Assembly (NCBI RefSeq): GCF_018882155.1 | Contig: NZ_JACVPA010000001.1 | Span: forward strand, 558,001 to 622,000 | Direction: 5' to 3' | DNA from: Polynucleobacter nymphae | GTDB taxonomy: Bacteria > Pseudomonadota > Gammaproteobacteria > Burkholderiales > Burkholderiaceae | Length of the DNA: 64,000 nucleotides | Part shown: piece after piece, positions 16,342 through 25,306 of the stretch | Layout: the number at the start of each line of letters is the position of its first letter | Numbering within the stretch: the stretch's first letter is position 1 | Program-made: the position numbers and the translations under genes | The notes under the pieces: generated by a model | What the model was told of the DNA's origin: nothing | Seen by the model: the letters and a program-made list of their open reading frames with translations, nothing else | Databases searched by the model: none

Positions 16342-17487
16342 TCAATCAGCGCCTAATTGCAAATGGCTTTTCTGACGCTTTTCGATGGAATTCTTTAACA
16401 AAGCCGCCACTCTATATAAGCCATGGGCAAATTTGCCATAAGGCATAGTCAAAAAGAAGCCCATGACAAAACCTAAATGAATCGCTAGCAGGGAAGCCAT
16501 TGCGGCAGAATCTCGATAAGCCAGCAAGAGTAGGCCTGAAGCACTAATTAAAAATAAGAGCACGATAAATGCCCTATCCATTGGTTTTTGACTCGCGTCT
16601 CCATGCGCAGAATTTCTTTGCAAATTTAAATACAACAAACCTACGGGGCCAATAAGTAAACCAATGCCGCCAAGTGTTCCTAAAATTACTGGCAGGCTAC
16701 TCAAAGCGTAAGGCGCATGCCAATCAAAGAAGTAGTGATAAATCGTTGCAACGCTAGTGGAAGCTAAGCACAGCATGAAGCCATAAAAAGTGAAGTGGTG
16801 GAAGCGTTTTCTCCAGAGAGAAAAAGCATCATCTTCATTATTGCAACCATCGCCATGCCCTCCTCCAAGATATTTCAGAGTCAGGGCGTCATGAGTGGCC
16901 TCTGCCGCAGCGCTAGCAGTGATTGTTCCAGCAGAAATACCTCTCCAAAAATCAACAATCCCAATTGAAATTGCAATGAATGAAAAACTGAACACTGCGC
17001 CAAACATCACTACCAGTGTGTTGTGGGAAAAGATTGCATAGAAATTACCATCAAGCGGCCCTGAGAATAAAGAACCATTTAAGAGCGCACTTAACAGTAA
17101 GAAAAAGGTGATAGAGAGCGATACCGCCATTGAGACAGTAATTCCATTACTTTTATATAAAGCACCGAAAGACTTAGGCCATGCATAAGTGATATAGGTC
17201 TCTTTACGAACCTGCGCCATGACACGCGGTATATTGACACCGAACTCATGCGGTGCCGCGTATTGGCAGGCATGTAGACAAGCTCCGCAGTTATGGCACA
17301 AGTTGGCCAAATAATCGACTACGCTGGGAGTGAACGCAATCCGGCGGGTCATCGCTGGGAATACGGCACAAAATCCTTCGCAATAGCGACAGGCATTACA
17401 TATCTGTAGCATACGGTCAGCCTCAGCCTCTGGCGTTCCCGCAGCGAGATCACCCGCTTCTTTAATCAGCAACTTAAGCTCTTGCAT
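16342..17487 (-). CDS. tcuB: Tricarballylate utilisation protein TcuB (Fe-S and heme membrane electron carrier)
   Basis: TcuB reoxidises the flavin of TcuA and passes electrons to the respiratory chain. The N-terminal part has two 4Fe-4S motifs, [15 protein letters not shown] and [20 protein letters not shown]. The rest is membrane-embedded, with about six hydrophobic helices and several His residues suited to heme ligation ([26 protein letters not shown]). I place the start at the ATG at 17487, giving 381 residues and a 14-base overlap with tcuA, consistent with translational coupling; the longest frame extends 28 codons into tcuA. No tcuC transporter is present nearby. Confidence 0.92.
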   Translation of the reverse strand: MQELKLLIKEAGDLAAGTPEAEADRMLQICNACRYCEGFCAVFPAMTRRIAFTPSVVDYLANLCHNCGACLHACQYAAPHEFGVNIPRVMAQVRKETYITYAWPKSFGALYKSNGITVSMAVSLSITFFLLLSALLNGSLFSGPLDGNFYAIFSHNTLVVMFGAVFSFSFIAISIGIVDFWRGISAGTITASAAAEATHDALTLKYLGGGHGDGCNNEDDAFSLWRKRFHHFTFYGFMLCLASTSVATIYHYFFDWHAPYALSSLPVILGTLGGIGLLIGPVGLLYLNLQRNSAHGDASQKPMDRAFIVLLFLISASGLLLLAYRDSAAMASLLAIHLGFVMGFFLTMPYGKFAHGLYRVAALLKNSIEKRQKSHLQLGAD

Positions 17488-18895
17488 GCTCAGCCTCCAT
17501 ACTTTGCTTCTTCGATGCTTTAGCAGCCTGGGCTGCTTGGCTTCCTGCAATACGGCCAAAGACAGTGCCAATAGTCATGCCAATACCAGCAGCATATCCT
17601 TTGCCTAATATATTGCCTGCCATCATTTCACCGGCAACAAATAAATTGGAACTGGGTAGGCCATTAAAACGAACAGCAGCAGTCTTGTCAGTCTTAAGGC
17701 CTAAGTAAGTAAATGTCACACCCGGACGAACCGTATAGCCATAGAAGGGTCCTGTGTCGATTGGCAAAGCCCAATGGGTTTTGGCTGGCTCTAGCCCTTC
17801 GGTATGACAGTCATCCAAGATGGTGTGATCAAAGTTACCTACATGGCAAGCAGCGTTATAAGACTGTACGGTTTCTTGTAGCGCTTTTGGATCTAGGCCT
17901 AGCTTGATAGCTAGCTCATCTAAGCTATCCGCCTTTTCACCTGGAAATACTGGCGGCATAAAGCGGCCTAATACTTTTGAATCAATAATGGAGTAGGCAA
18001 TCTGGCCAGGCTCTTGAGCTACCAAGCGCCCCCAAAATGCATAACGCTTAGGCCAAAAATCTTCACCCTCATCAGAGAAGCGCTGGGCATTTTTATTCAC
18101 CACAATTCCAAATGAAACTGCGTCAATACGAGTACAAATGCCGCCATCGTATAAAGGTGCCCGCGCATCTACGGCAACCATATGCGCTTGGGTTGGATCG
18201 CTTACTGAATCAGCCCCTAAGGAAATAAGTTGCTTTAGTAAAACGCCATTGTTATATCTAGTGCCACGAATGAGGAAATTGTCTGCTGGTGATTCGCCAT
18301 ATTGGTTAACACCCCAGGCCTCCTTTAGCCATTCACGATTAGACTCAAAACCGCCCGCAGCCAAAACACAGGTCTTAGCTTCAATGCGTTCATCACCAAC
18401 ACAAGCAGCTAGAAATTTTCCATCTTTGATTTCAACTGAAGCAACTGGAGATTCATAGCGAATTTGAATTCCTAACTTTTCTGCGCTGCGATAGTAGGCA
18501 TTAACCAAGGCTTTACCGCCACCCATAAAAAAGGCATTCGTGCGGGAGAGATTCAAAGTGCCTGATAAAGGTGCCTGAAAGCGTACGCCATGATGACGCA
18601 TCCAATCACGACATTGGGAAGAGGCGCGAATGACCAATCTTGCTAATGACTCATCAGTGATCCCGCTAGTGACTTTCAAAACATCTTGCCAATACTCTTC
18701 TTCAGAGTAGGCTTCAAGCATGACATCTTGAGGTTCATCATGCATTGCGCGGATATTGCGAGTATGCGAAGAATTTCCACCGCGCCAATCTTTAGGCGCA
18801 GCCTCTAGAAGCAAAACGCTAGCGCCCGCCTCCCGAGCCATCAAGGCGGCGCATAAGGCAGCATTACCACCACCAATCACTAATACATCCAACAT
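17474..18895 (-). CDS. tcuA: FAD-dependent tricarballylate dehydrogenase TcuA
   Basis: A 473-residue flavoprotein of the fumarate reductase/succinate dehydrogenase flavoprotein family. It oxidises tricarballylate to cis-aconitate. The FAD-binding start [22 protein letters not shown], the [17 protein letters not shown] loop, [10 protein letters not shown] and the C-terminal [22 protein letters not shown] are all in place. It is followed by tcuB with a short overlap. The neighbouring DMT-family gene on the same strand, 65 bases upstream, might be the transporter, but TcuC of the MFS family is the known partner and is absent here. Confidence 0.93.
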   Translation of the reverse strand: MLDVLVIGGGNAALCAALMAREAGASVLLLEAAPKDWRGGNSSHTRNIRAMHDEPQDVMLEAYSEEEYWQDVLKVTSGITDESLARLVIRASSQCRDWMRHHGVRFQAPLSGTLNLSRTNAFFMGGGKALVNAYYRSAEKLGIQIRYESPVASVEIKDGKFLAACVGDERIEAKTCVLAAGGFESNREWLKEAWGVNQYGESPADNFLIRGTRYNNGVLLKQLISLGADSVSDPTQAHMVAVDARAPLYDGGICTRIDAVSFGIVVNKNAQRFSDEGEDFWPKRYAFWGRLVAQEPGQIAYSIIDSKVLGRFMPPVFPGEKADSLDELAIKLGLDPKALQETVQSYNAACHVGNFDHTILDDCHTEGLEPAKTHWALPIDTGPFYGYTVRPGVTFTYLGLKTDKTAAVRFNGLPSSNLFVAGEMMAGNILGKGYAAGIGMTIGTVFGRIAGSQAAQAAKASKKQSMEAEHARA

Positions 18896-18960
18896 GGCTC
18901 AAACTTCAATAGAAAAGAAAATACTTTACTGTTTTTTTAGCTTTTTTACCTAGACACAGG

Positions 18961-19881
18961 TCAAGTCTTAGGAGAACGGCCTAGGGTTGATGAAACCCAG
19001 ATACCCGTCACGATCAAAGCAAATGCCGCGCCATGGAATAACTGCGGCGGTTCGCCTAGGATGGCGGCAGAAAAAATTGCGGTAAACAATGGAATGAAAT
19101 TAGCAAAGAAAGCTGCAACTGTGGGTCCTGCCCCATTTACACCCAAACCCCAGCAACGATAAGCAATCAATGAAGGGCCAATGGCCACAAACAGAATTAA
19201 GGAGGCAGTCCAGAGGTTGAGATCTAAATAGGCATGACCAGCGGCAATCTCAAAACCATCAAAAAATCCTGTCCATAACAAACCTGCGAATACCTGCGCC
19301 ATTAAAAATTGTGCCCAAGGCCACTGACGCTCAGTACTTGAGCCAGGCCTAGTCAACATCCAGCTATACAAAGCCCATGTGACAGTAGCCAGCATAATAA
19401 AAAAATCGCCAAGTACCATTTGCATCGAGAGTAGAGTCGATAGATCTCCCCTCGTTAATACAATCGCCACTCCTAGAAGTGAGACAACTGCGCCAACTAA
19501 CTGCAATACATTCGCTTTAGTTTGATAAAAAACAGCGCCAATCAATAACATCCAAATAGGCATACTTGCGCCAATTAAAGTGACATTGATAGCGGTTGAG
19601 GTTTCTAAGGCAACATAGAGCAAAGCGTTATAACTACCAACGCCAAATAAACCCAAGAGTAAAAAGCGCTTCTTGTTCTGCCATAAAGCACTACTCGGCG
19701 CAAAAACCCGCCAGCCTAAAGGAAGCAGCAGCAATGCCGCGAGGCCCCAACGCACTGTGCTTAAGGTGATTGGTGAAACAGCCCCACTAGCAACCAAAAC
19801 ACGGCCCGTAATCGCATTACCAGCCCATAAGGCAGTAGCTATCAATAAATATGAAATCGTTGCGAGGTTCAGTTGAGGCAT
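18961..19881 (-). CDS. EamA/DMT-family transporter
   Basis: A 306-residue protein with ten predicted membrane helices in two EamA repeats. The first repeat begins YLLIATALWAGNAITGRVLV and the second WALYSWMLTRPGS; the final helix ends in IVTGIWVSSTLG. It is probably an inner-membrane exporter of an unknown metabolite. It lies directly upstream of tcuAB on the same strand, so co-transcription is possible. It is only distantly similar to the DMT protein at 13035. Confidence 0.9.
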   Translation of the reverse strand: MPQLNLATISYLLIATALWAGNAITGRVLVASGAVSPITLSTVRWGLAALLLLPLGWRVFAPSSALWQNKKRFLLLGLFGVGSYNALLYVALETSTAINVTLIGASMPIWMLLIGAVFYQTKANVLQLVGAVVSLLGVAIVLTRGDLSTLLSMQMVLGDFFIMLATVTWALYSWMLTRPGSSTERQWPWAQFLMAQVFAGLLWTGFFDGFEIAAGHAYLDLNLWTASLILFVAIGPSLIAYRCWGLGVNGAGPTVAAFFANFIPLFTAIFSAAILGEPPQLFHGAAFALIVTGIWVSSTLGRSPKT

Positions 19882-20024
19882 TCAGAAGAATCAAAAGTAG
19901 ACAGGCATTCAAGGGCCCCAAGAGGGGTACCCTAGTATTGTAGAAACAAATCCCAGGTATTGCTAAGATAGAGCTTAATTAAATAAATGTCTCATATAGC
20001 TGGCATTCCATAGAAGGATACATT

Positions 20025-21170
20025 TTGGCAATCATTACCAATATCGAAGACTTAAGGGTACTCCATAAAAAACGTACCCCCAAGATGTTTTATGACTATG
20101 CTGATTCAGGATCTTGGACTGAGTCTACCTACCGCGCTAATGAATCAGAGTTTCAGAAAATCAAACTACGTCAACGTGTAGCAGTTGATATGACTAATCG
20201 CACCACGAAAACAACGATGGTAGGTCAAGAAGTCAGAATGCCTGTAGCACTCGCCCCTACTGGACTAACAGGCATGCAGCATGCTGATGGTGAAATTCTT
20301 GCTGCTAGAGCGGCAGAAAAATTTGGTGTGCCTTTTTGCTTATCTACTATGAGCATCTGCTCTATCGAAGATGTAGCAGAACGCACCACTAAGCCATTTT
20401 GGTTTCAGCTCTATGTCATGAAGGATCGTGGCTTTATCGAGCGTCTCATTGAACGCGCTAAAGCTGCCAAATGCTCGGCTCTGGTTCTCACATTAGACTT
20501 GCAGATTTTGGGTCAGCGCCATAAAGACCTCAAGAATGGTCTAAGCGCCCCACCTAAGCTGACGATTGCCAACATGATCAATATGGCAAGCAAACCACGC
20601 TGGTGCCTTGGGATGGCGATGACGCCACGCAGAACTTTCCGCAATATTGTTGGGCACGCCAGCGGCGTGGGCAATATGTCCTCCCTCTCATCTTGGACTG
20701 CCGAGCAGTTTGATCCAGGCTTGAGCTGGAATGATGTGGAATGGATCAAAAAACTCTGGGGTGGAAAGCTCATCATCAAGGGAATCTTAGACGCAGAGGA
20801 TGCTCGCCTAGCGGCAAATACTGGTGCTGATGCATTAATCGTTTCCAATCATGGTGGCCGACAATTAGACGGTGCCATCTCTAGTATTGAAGCACTGCCA
20901 GGAATTGTGGCAGCCGTTGGCAAAGATATTGAAGTCTGGATGGATGGCGGTATTCGTTCTGGTCAGGATGTTTTAAAGGCTTGGGCTTTGGGTGCTCGGG
21001 GCACAATGATTGGCAGGCCATTTCTGTATGGCTTAGGCGCTATGGGTGAGGCAGGCGTTACCAAGTGCCTGGAGATTATTCAAAATGAATTGGATATCAC
21101 GATGGCATTTACCGGGCATCGTGATATTCAGAATGTGACTAAAGATATTTTGTATCCAGGAACTTTTTAA
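20025..21170 (+). CDS. lldD: FMN-dependent alpha-hydroxy-acid dehydrogenase (L-lactate dehydrogenase LldD-like)
   Basis: A 381-residue flavoenzyme that oxidises L-lactate or another L-2-hydroxy acid and gives the electrons to the respiratory chain. Family landmarks: FYDYADSGSWTESTYRAN (FMN-binding Tyr), LAPTGLTGMQHADGE, FWFQLYVMKDR, LTLDLQILGQRHKD, KGILDAEDARLA and the catalytic HGGRQLDG with its His base, then MDGGIRSGQDVLKAWALGAR. The start is TTG, supported by AAGGA seven bases before it, and no ATG lies near. L-lactate is the most common substrate of such proteins, but mandelate or glycolate-type activity cannot be excluded. Confidence 0.88.
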   Translation: MAIITNIEDLRVLHKKRTPKMFYDYADSGSWTESTYRANESEFQKIKLRQRVAVDMTNRTTKTTMVGQEVRMPVALAPTGLTGMQHADGEILAARAAEKFGVPFCLSTMSICSIEDVAERTTKPFWFQLYVMKDRGFIERLIERAKAAKCSALVLTLDLQILGQRHKDLKNGLSAPPKLTIANMINMASKPRWCLGMAMTPRRTFRNIVGHASGVGNMSSLSSWTAEQFDPGLSWNDVEWIKKLWGGKLIIKGILDAEDARLAANTGADALIVSNHGGRQLDGAISSIEALPGIVAAVGKDIEVWMDGGIRSGQDVLKAWALGARGTMIGRPFLYGLGAMGEAGVTKCLEIIQNELDITMAFTGHRDIQNVTKDILYPGTF

Positions 21171-21971
21171 ATTACATATCTTCTAAACTACCCCGTCCTT
21201 GTTTTTGGAATTACGTTCCTAGTATTTTCATTTGCTGTTTTTTTCGGCAATGTCGTATTAAGCCGCTACCGCACCAAAGATACAGAGACGTCAGAAGATC
21301 TTGGAATCATTCAAACGGCGACGCTCACTCTACTGGCCTTGATTATTGGCTTCACTTTTTCTATGGCGATTGATCGGCACGATCAGCGTGAGCTACTTGA
21401 GGAGAGTGAAGCTAACGCAATCAGCACAGAATATTTAAGGGCTGATTTACTCCCTCCAAAATTAACTATGACCACTCAAGATTTACTGAATCAATACCTT
21501 GATCAACGCATCCTGTTCTACTCAAGGCAGACCAATGAGGTTGCACAAGAAATTAATCAGAAAACAAACGCAATTGAGCAAACACTTTGGAATGATATTT
21601 TGTCAATTGCTCGTACCAACCATACAGCTACTATTGCACTGGTAGTATCAGGCATGAATGATGTATTCAACGCTCGAGGTTACGTCCAGGCTGCCTGGTG
21701 GAATCGCATACCTAATACTGCATGGGCTCTGATGACAGCAATCGCTGTCTGTGCCAACATATTAGTGGGATTTGGAGCGCGCAATTTCAAAAAGAATATT
21801 GCTTTATTTATGATCTTTCCTTTTGTAATTGCGGTATCGTTCTTCTTAATTGCTGATATTGATAGCCCAAGAAGTGGCGTCATTCGGATTGAGGCACGAA
21901 ACTTGATTGCACTGAAAAATACATTAAATTCACAGACTAAGATCCAAACCTCTTCCCAAGGTAGTAATTAA
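21171..21971 (+). CDS. Bestrophin-like (DUF4239) membrane protein with non-canonical ATT start
   Basis: Read from base 21171, directly after the stop of the preceding gene, the frame is open for 266 residues: a first membrane helix (YLLNYPVLVFGITFLVFSFA), a second (LLALIIGFTFSMAIDRHD), a long helical loop and two C-terminal helices. This is the full layout of DUF4239 bestrophin-like proteins. No ATG, GTG or TTG occurs in frame before the TTG at 21339, which would delete the first helix and half the second. ATT at 21171, with AGGA nine bases before it, is therefore the likely start. A start-codon mutation or sequencing error is the alternative. Confidence 0.7.
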   Translation: MTYLLNYPVLVFGITFLVFSFAVFFGNVVLSRYRTKDTETSEDLGIIQTATLTLLALIIGFTFSMAIDRHDQRELLEESEANAISTEYLRADLLPPKLTMTTQDLLNQYLDQRILFYSRQTNEVAQEINQKTNAIEQTLWNDILSIARTNHTATIALVVSGMNDVFNARGYVQAAWWNRIPNTAWALMTAIAVCANILVGFGARNFKKNIALFMIFPFVIAVSFFLIADIDSPRSGVIRIEARNLIALKNTLNSQTKIQTSSQGSN

Positions 21972-21994
21972 GCATCACCATAAAGGCGGTACAT

Positions 21995-22183
21995 ATGAAA
22001 CGTGTAGTTGATGTATTTAAGAACCATGGCCGAGAGCTCGTTTGGACCTATGTCATCAACCTTCAAAATGACGATGAATTTCATCCAGGCCAACTTGACT
22101 TTGAAGCTGAGGCCCTCAGACTCTCGCAAATCGATAAAAGAGGCTCCACTAACGAACTGAGCGCAAAAGTCAGGCTGAATTAG
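21995..22183 (+). CDS. Small hypothetical protein
   Basis: A 62-residue frame with GGCGGT six bases or so before the ATG. The protein is charged and soluble (RELVWTYVINLQNDDEFHPG, then a Glu/Leu-rich helix) with no signal or motif. It overlaps a similar-sized frame on the other strand, which lacks a comparable ribosome site. It is plausible but unsupported by any recognised family. Confidence 0.45.
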   Translation: MKRVVDVFKNHGRELVWTYVINLQNDDEFHPGQLDFEAEALRLSQIDKRGSTNELSAKVRLN

Positions 22184-22212
22184 AGGGCTAAGCCCCTTCC
22201 TATGCCCCAAAA

Positions 22213-22231
22213 ATAAGGGAAATTACCCATA
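22213..22231. promoter_or_regulatory. Partial inverted repeat related to the fdh-region palindrome
   Basis: ATAAGGGAAATTACCCATA. The first eleven bases equal those of the perfect palindrome at 42036 and the second half keeps CCC and AT. It lies 20 bases upstream of the Fur box. It may be an operator for the cytochrome b561 gene or a chance likeness. Confidence 0.3.
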
Positions 22232-22248
22232 AAGTTGTTATTGTTATT

Positions 22249-22267
22249 CTTAATGAGATTCATTATC
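22249..22267. promoter_or_regulatory. Fur box upstream of cytochrome b561
   Basis: CTTAATGAGATTCATTATC matches the 19-bp Fur consensus GATAATGATAATCATTATC at 15 positions, including AATGA and TCATTATC. It lies about 35 bases before the ATG of the cytochrome b561 gene, where bound Fur would block a promoter. This predicts repression by iron. Confidence 0.7.
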
Positions 22268-22301
22268 ATTTATGATGAACCTTCATTTTAAATAGCACAA
22301 T

Positions 22302-22844
22302 ATGTCAACAACTCGTTATCACCCCGCCTCCATCCTTCTCCACTGGTTTGTATTCCTACTGGTAATCGCAGCATTTATTGCCATTGAGTTAAAGGGGCAA
22401 TTCCCCAAAGGAAGCGAACCACGTGAGCTTTGCAAAACTGTCCACGGTGTCTTTGGGCAGCTCATTTTTATAGCCATGGCTCTGCGCCTGATGCTTCGTT
22501 TCATTTATGGTGTTCCCAAACCAACGAATCCGAAACCTTTCGTCATCACCTTGGCTAAGACAATGCATTGGCTAATGTATGGCCTGCTATTGATATCACC
22601 TATCTTTGGTATCCTGTATTTTCAGTATGGCGGCAAGGAAATTAATTTCTTTGGCTTGGTATGGCCTCAACTAGTTATCCCGAATCCAGAGATGAAAAAG
22701 CTCGTTGAAGAGATCCATGAGTTTTTAGGAAACAGTCTTTACTTTTTGATTGGCGCCCATGCATTAGCCGCTTTATGGCAACATTACGTTGTAAAGGACG
22801 ATACACTTCGTCGTATGTTAAATAAAGTTAAAGCGTCAACCTAG
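22302..22844 (+). CDS. Cytochrome b561 family protein (YceJ/CybB type)
   Basis: A 180-residue membrane protein with four hydrophobic helices and paired His residues for b-type hemes: HPASILLHWFVF in helix 1, KTVHGVFGQLIF in helix 2, MHWLMYGLL in helix 3 and HEFLGNSLYFLIGAHALAALWQHYV at the end. Such proteins move electrons between quinol and periplasmic acceptors, including superoxide. A Fur box lies just upstream, so expression probably rises when iron is scarce. A small membrane protein gene follows after 13 bases. Confidence 0.92.
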   Translation: MSTTRYHPASILLHWFVFLLVIAAFIAIELKGQFPKGSEPRELCKTVHGVFGQLIFIAMALRLMLRFIYGVPKPTNPKPFVITLAKTMHWLMYGLLLISPIFGILYFQYGGKEINFFGLVWPQLVIPNPEMKKLVEEIHEFLGNSLYFLIGAHALAALWQHYVVKDDTLRRMLNKVKAST

Positions 22845-22857
22845 GAGTTTGCAAAAG

Positions 22858-23034
22858 ATGAAGTCATTATCTAAAAAAGCGAAGATGGCCATTGGCTGGA
22901 CGGTATTAATGACTGTAGTTGGTACTGCCATGCTGCATCAATGGCAGTTCTTTGCCATGGGTTGCGCCTCGATTGCATTGCTATTAGTTGCCAACCAATA
23001 CGATCTTCTAAAAGATCCTGAAGACAAAAAATAA
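22858..23034 (+). CDS. Small two-helix membrane protein
   Basis: A 58-residue protein: basic start MKSLSKKAKM, two hydrophobic helices (IGWTVLMTVVGTAML and FFAMGCASIALLLVANQY), then an acidic end. I start it at the ATG at 22858, ten bases after AGGAG; a TTG nine bases earlier is too close to that site. It lies in one unit with the Fur-box-controlled cytochrome b561 and may be an accessory to it. Confidence 0.65.
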   Translation: MKSLSKKAKMAIGWTVLMTVVGTAMLHQWQFFAMGCASIALLLVANQYDLLKDPEDKK

Positions 23035-23060
23035 ATCCCGTCATTAAGGACGAGGTTTAG

Positions 23061-23222
23061 TTACTTCATCTTCATAGTTTTAAAGCGCTCTCCTAAATCT
23101 GGATTGGCAACATCAATACGGCCATCAGCAACTGTATTAGCCAAACTTTCCTCTAGAGCTTTCTCACCCAATGATGAATTTTGCCAAATTCTGCAGAATT
23201 GCTTGGCCCAAGAAAAAAAATG
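23061..23222 (-). pseudogene. Possible coding remnant between cytochrome b561 unit and rubredoxin
   Basis: In the 230 bases between these genes, one minus-strand frame reads SLGEKALEESLANTVADG, then RIDVANPDLGERFKTMKMK and a stop. It looks protein-like but has no ATG and is closed upstream by a stop near a run of eight T. It may be the tail of a decayed gene. I recognise no family, and the fragment is too short for certainty. Confidence 0.25.
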
Positions 23223-23264
23223 GGATTAAATTTAAAATAGGGATCTGATATTTAGGAGATAAGT

Positions 23265-23432
23265 ATGAAAACTTGGCAATGTATCGTATGCGGCTTCATT
23301 TATGACGAGGCACAAGGCTTACCAGAAGATGGCATCGCGCCTGGAACATTGTGGGCAGACATCCCAGATAGCTGGTCCTGCCCAGATTGTGGTGTAGAAA
23401 AATCTGACTTTGAAATGGTTCAGGTAAGCTAA
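23265..23432 (+). CDS. Rubredoxin
   Basis: A 55-residue one-electron carrier with a single Fe held by four cysteines, here in [18 protein letters not shown] (Cys6, Cys9) and [17 protein letters not shown] (Cys39, Cys42). Length and spacing are exactly those of classical rubredoxins. TTAGGAG lies seven bases before the ATG. The rubredoxin reductase-like flavoprotein gene follows after 54 bases, which points to a NAD(P)H-to-rubredoxin electron path, used in oxidative stress defence or alkane-type hydroxylation. Confidence 0.96.
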   Translation: MKTWQCIVCGFIYDEAQGLPEDGIAPGTLWADIPDSWSCPDCGVEKSDFEMVQVS

Positions 23433-23486
23433 GCACTCTGCTGTTGTTGCTTTATTGATCTGTTTGCTTTACTTGGGAGCTTAGCT

Positions 23487-24662
23487 TTGACTCAAAACAT
23501 GCCTGATTCATCTACCATTGTCATCATTGGTAGTGGCTTAGCTGGATACACTCTGATTCGTGAAATTCGTAAACTAGATAAAACTGTACCGATTACCTTA
23601 GTCACGCGCGAGCCTGGCTATTTTTATTCCAAACCAATGCTATCTACTGCGCTTGCTAGCAAGAAAGAAGCTGGCCAACTGATTACTACAGCGTCTGAAG
23701 GGATGGCATCACAATTAGAAATTAATATTCTTTCTCAGACTGATGTCAGTGCAATCGATACTGCTGCGCAAATGCTGCAAACCAGTGCAGGCCACATCCC
23801 CTATGGAAAGCTAGTATTGGCGTTGGGCGCAGATCAACTACGGATCCCTTTAGAGGGTAATGCCGTCAGCGAGGTTCTGACTGTCAATGATCTAGCCGAT
23901 TATGAAAAATTTCGTCAGGCGATTGTAGGCAAAAAGAAAGTAGCAATACTTGGTGCCGGATTAATTGGCTGTGAATTTGCAAATGATTTAGTTTTAGGTG
24001 GCTATGAGGTTGATGTGATTGACCTTGCCCCGCAAGTGCTTGGTCGCCTATTACCCGAAGCTGCAGCTCAAGCGCTCCAAAATAAGCTCAGTGATGCCGG
24101 TGTGCACTGGCACTTCTCCACCACCGTTAAAACAGTCAATCGCAATGGCGATGTCCTAGAAATTCTTCTCGCTAATGGTGATTCCATTATTTGTGATGTA
24201 ACCCTTTCTGCTGTTGGTTTAAGACCTAGAGTAGATTTAGCTAAGGCTGCAGGAGTAAAGACTGGGCTAGGCATTCAGGTTAATCGTGAATTAGAAACTA
24301 GCTCTAGTAATGTTTACTCACTTGGCGATTGTGCAGAGGTTGATGGCTTGGTCCTCCCCTATGTCATGCCCATCATGCAAGCTGCACGCGCATTGGCACC
24401 GACACTGCTTGGAACAGTCACCATGCTCAGCTACCCAGCGATGCCTGTAATGGTTAAAACACCTGCACTGCCAACAGTTGTATCTCCACCAGCCCAAGGC
24501 GCTGATGGACAGTGGAAAACAAGTACTCTTGAAGGCGGCATTGAGGCTCGCTTTGAAGCCCCTGATGGCAAGCTACTGGGGTTTGCATTAATGGGAAGTG
24601 CTACGACGCAACGCGCTGCACTGACGAAAGAGCTGCCACCAATATTGCAATCGCTTTCATAG
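23487..24662 (+). CDS. Rubredoxin reductase-like NAD(P)H/FAD oxidoreductase
   Basis: A 391-residue pyridine nucleotide-disulfide family enzyme: FAD site IIGSGLAGYTLIREIRKLD, second dinucleotide site VAILGAGLIGCEFANDLVLG, and the second FAD motif YSLGDCAEVDG. The C-terminal third (GGIEARFEAPDGKLLGFALMG) matches rubredoxin-NAD reductases of the RubB/AlkT type. The start is TTG at 23487 with GGGAG seven bases before it; an ATG four codons on has poorer spacing. Being next to rubredoxin makes the assignment strong. The gene is closed by a terminator. Confidence 0.88.
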   Translation: MTQNMPDSSTIVIIGSGLAGYTLIREIRKLDKTVPITLVTREPGYFYSKPMLSTALASKKEAGQLITTASEGMASQLEINILSQTDVSAIDTAAQMLQTSAGHIPYGKLVLALGADQLRIPLEGNAVSEVLTVNDLADYEKFRQAIVGKKKVAILGAGLIGCEFANDLVLGGYEVDVIDLAPQVLGRLLPEAAAQALQNKLSDAGVHWHFSTTVKTVNRNGDVLEILLANGDSIICDVTLSAVGLRPRVDLAKAAGVKTGLGIQVNRELETSSSNVYSLGDCAEVDGLVLPYVMPIMQAARALAPTLLGTVTMLSYPAMPVMVKTPALPTVVSPPAQGADGQWKTSTLEGGIEARFEAPDGKLLGFALMGSATTQRAALTKELPPILQSLS

Positions 24663-24667
24663 CAATA

Positions 24668-24692
24668 AAAAGGCCCGCATTGCGGGCCTTTT
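24668..24692. terminator. Bidirectional rho-independent terminator
   Basis: AAAAGGCCCGC, ATT, GCGGGCC, TTTT: an 11-bp GC-rich stem with A and T flanks, between the convergent rubredoxin reductase and PuuD-like genes. Confidence 0.9.
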
Positions 24693-24712
24693 CTTTAACA
24701 CTAAAGCGGTGA

Positions 24713-25306
24713 TTAAGAAACCACAACAAACCAAGTCGTGTTGTGTGACTGAGCACTCATCAAGAACAGCATTGGTACTGAGAGCACTGTATTGATGCGT
24801 GAAGTCAACATTGCAACGCGTGCTGACTTTGCTTTTACATCTGGCTCAACAGCAACGATACCAAGAGCGCGCTTCTGATTTGGCCAAATAATGAACCATA
24901 CATTAAAGGCCATGATCAAGGCGATCCACATACCTAAACCGATTGCGCGGAATGGTGCTTGGAGTGTGAAAGCTTGGTGTGCATAGCCATTTAAGATCGC
25001 TACGATTAAACCAGTAAGAACCGTCAAGAGCGCTGCCCAGCGGAACCAAAACAATGCAGTTGGGGCAATCACCTTGCCAATTGCTGGCTTTTGCTCATCA
25101 GGGATTTTTGGCATAGAAGGAATTTGCACAAAATTGAAGTACCAGAGCAAACCGATCCACATCACACCACACATCACGTGCAGCCAACGGAATATGAAAG
25201 GCAATTCAGGAGAGCTAAAATTACCGCCCAAAGCGAGGATGATGAGAATGAGCAGTACAAAACCAGCTAAAACAGTACGTCCCAAAGAGGTCAAGATTGA
25301 TGCCAT
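24713..25306 (-). CDS. PuuD-like membrane protein (urate hydroxylase N-terminal domain) without cytochrome c domain
   Basis: A 197-residue membrane protein with about five hydrophobic helices. RWLHVMCGVMWIGLLWYFNFVQIPSM-like sequence and FNVWFIIWPNQKRAL match the membrane domain of PuuD, which hydroxylates urate in some proteobacteria. Classical PuuD has a further cytochrome c domain with CxxCH at the C-terminus; this protein ends at VVVS and has none. It may use another electron carrier or have another role; no other purine-degradation gene is near. AGGAG lies eight bases before the ATG. Confidence 0.75.
   Translation of the reverse strand: MASILTSLGRTVLAGFVLLILIILALGGNFSSPELPFIFRWLHVMCGVMWIGLLWYFNFVQIPSMPKIPDEQKPAIGKVIAPTALFWFRWAALLTVLTGLIVAILNGYAHQAFTLQAPFRAIGLGMWIALIMAFNVWFIIWPNQKRALGIVAVEPDVKAKSARVAMLTSRINTVLSVPMLFLMSAQSHNTTWFVVVS

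Noticed and set aside
16253-16345. Minus-strand frame of about 30 residues (FPAFLPLDWSKQPKLLKENK) directly after tcuB
   Set aside because: It needs a TTG overlapping the tcuB stop, has no ribosome site and no recognised family. It may be a small remnant but I cannot support it.
21968-22210. An 80-residue minus-strand frame opposite the gene at 21995
   Set aside because: Overlaps the plus-strand frame that has a ribosome-binding sequence; amino-acid content is irregular and no signal supports it.
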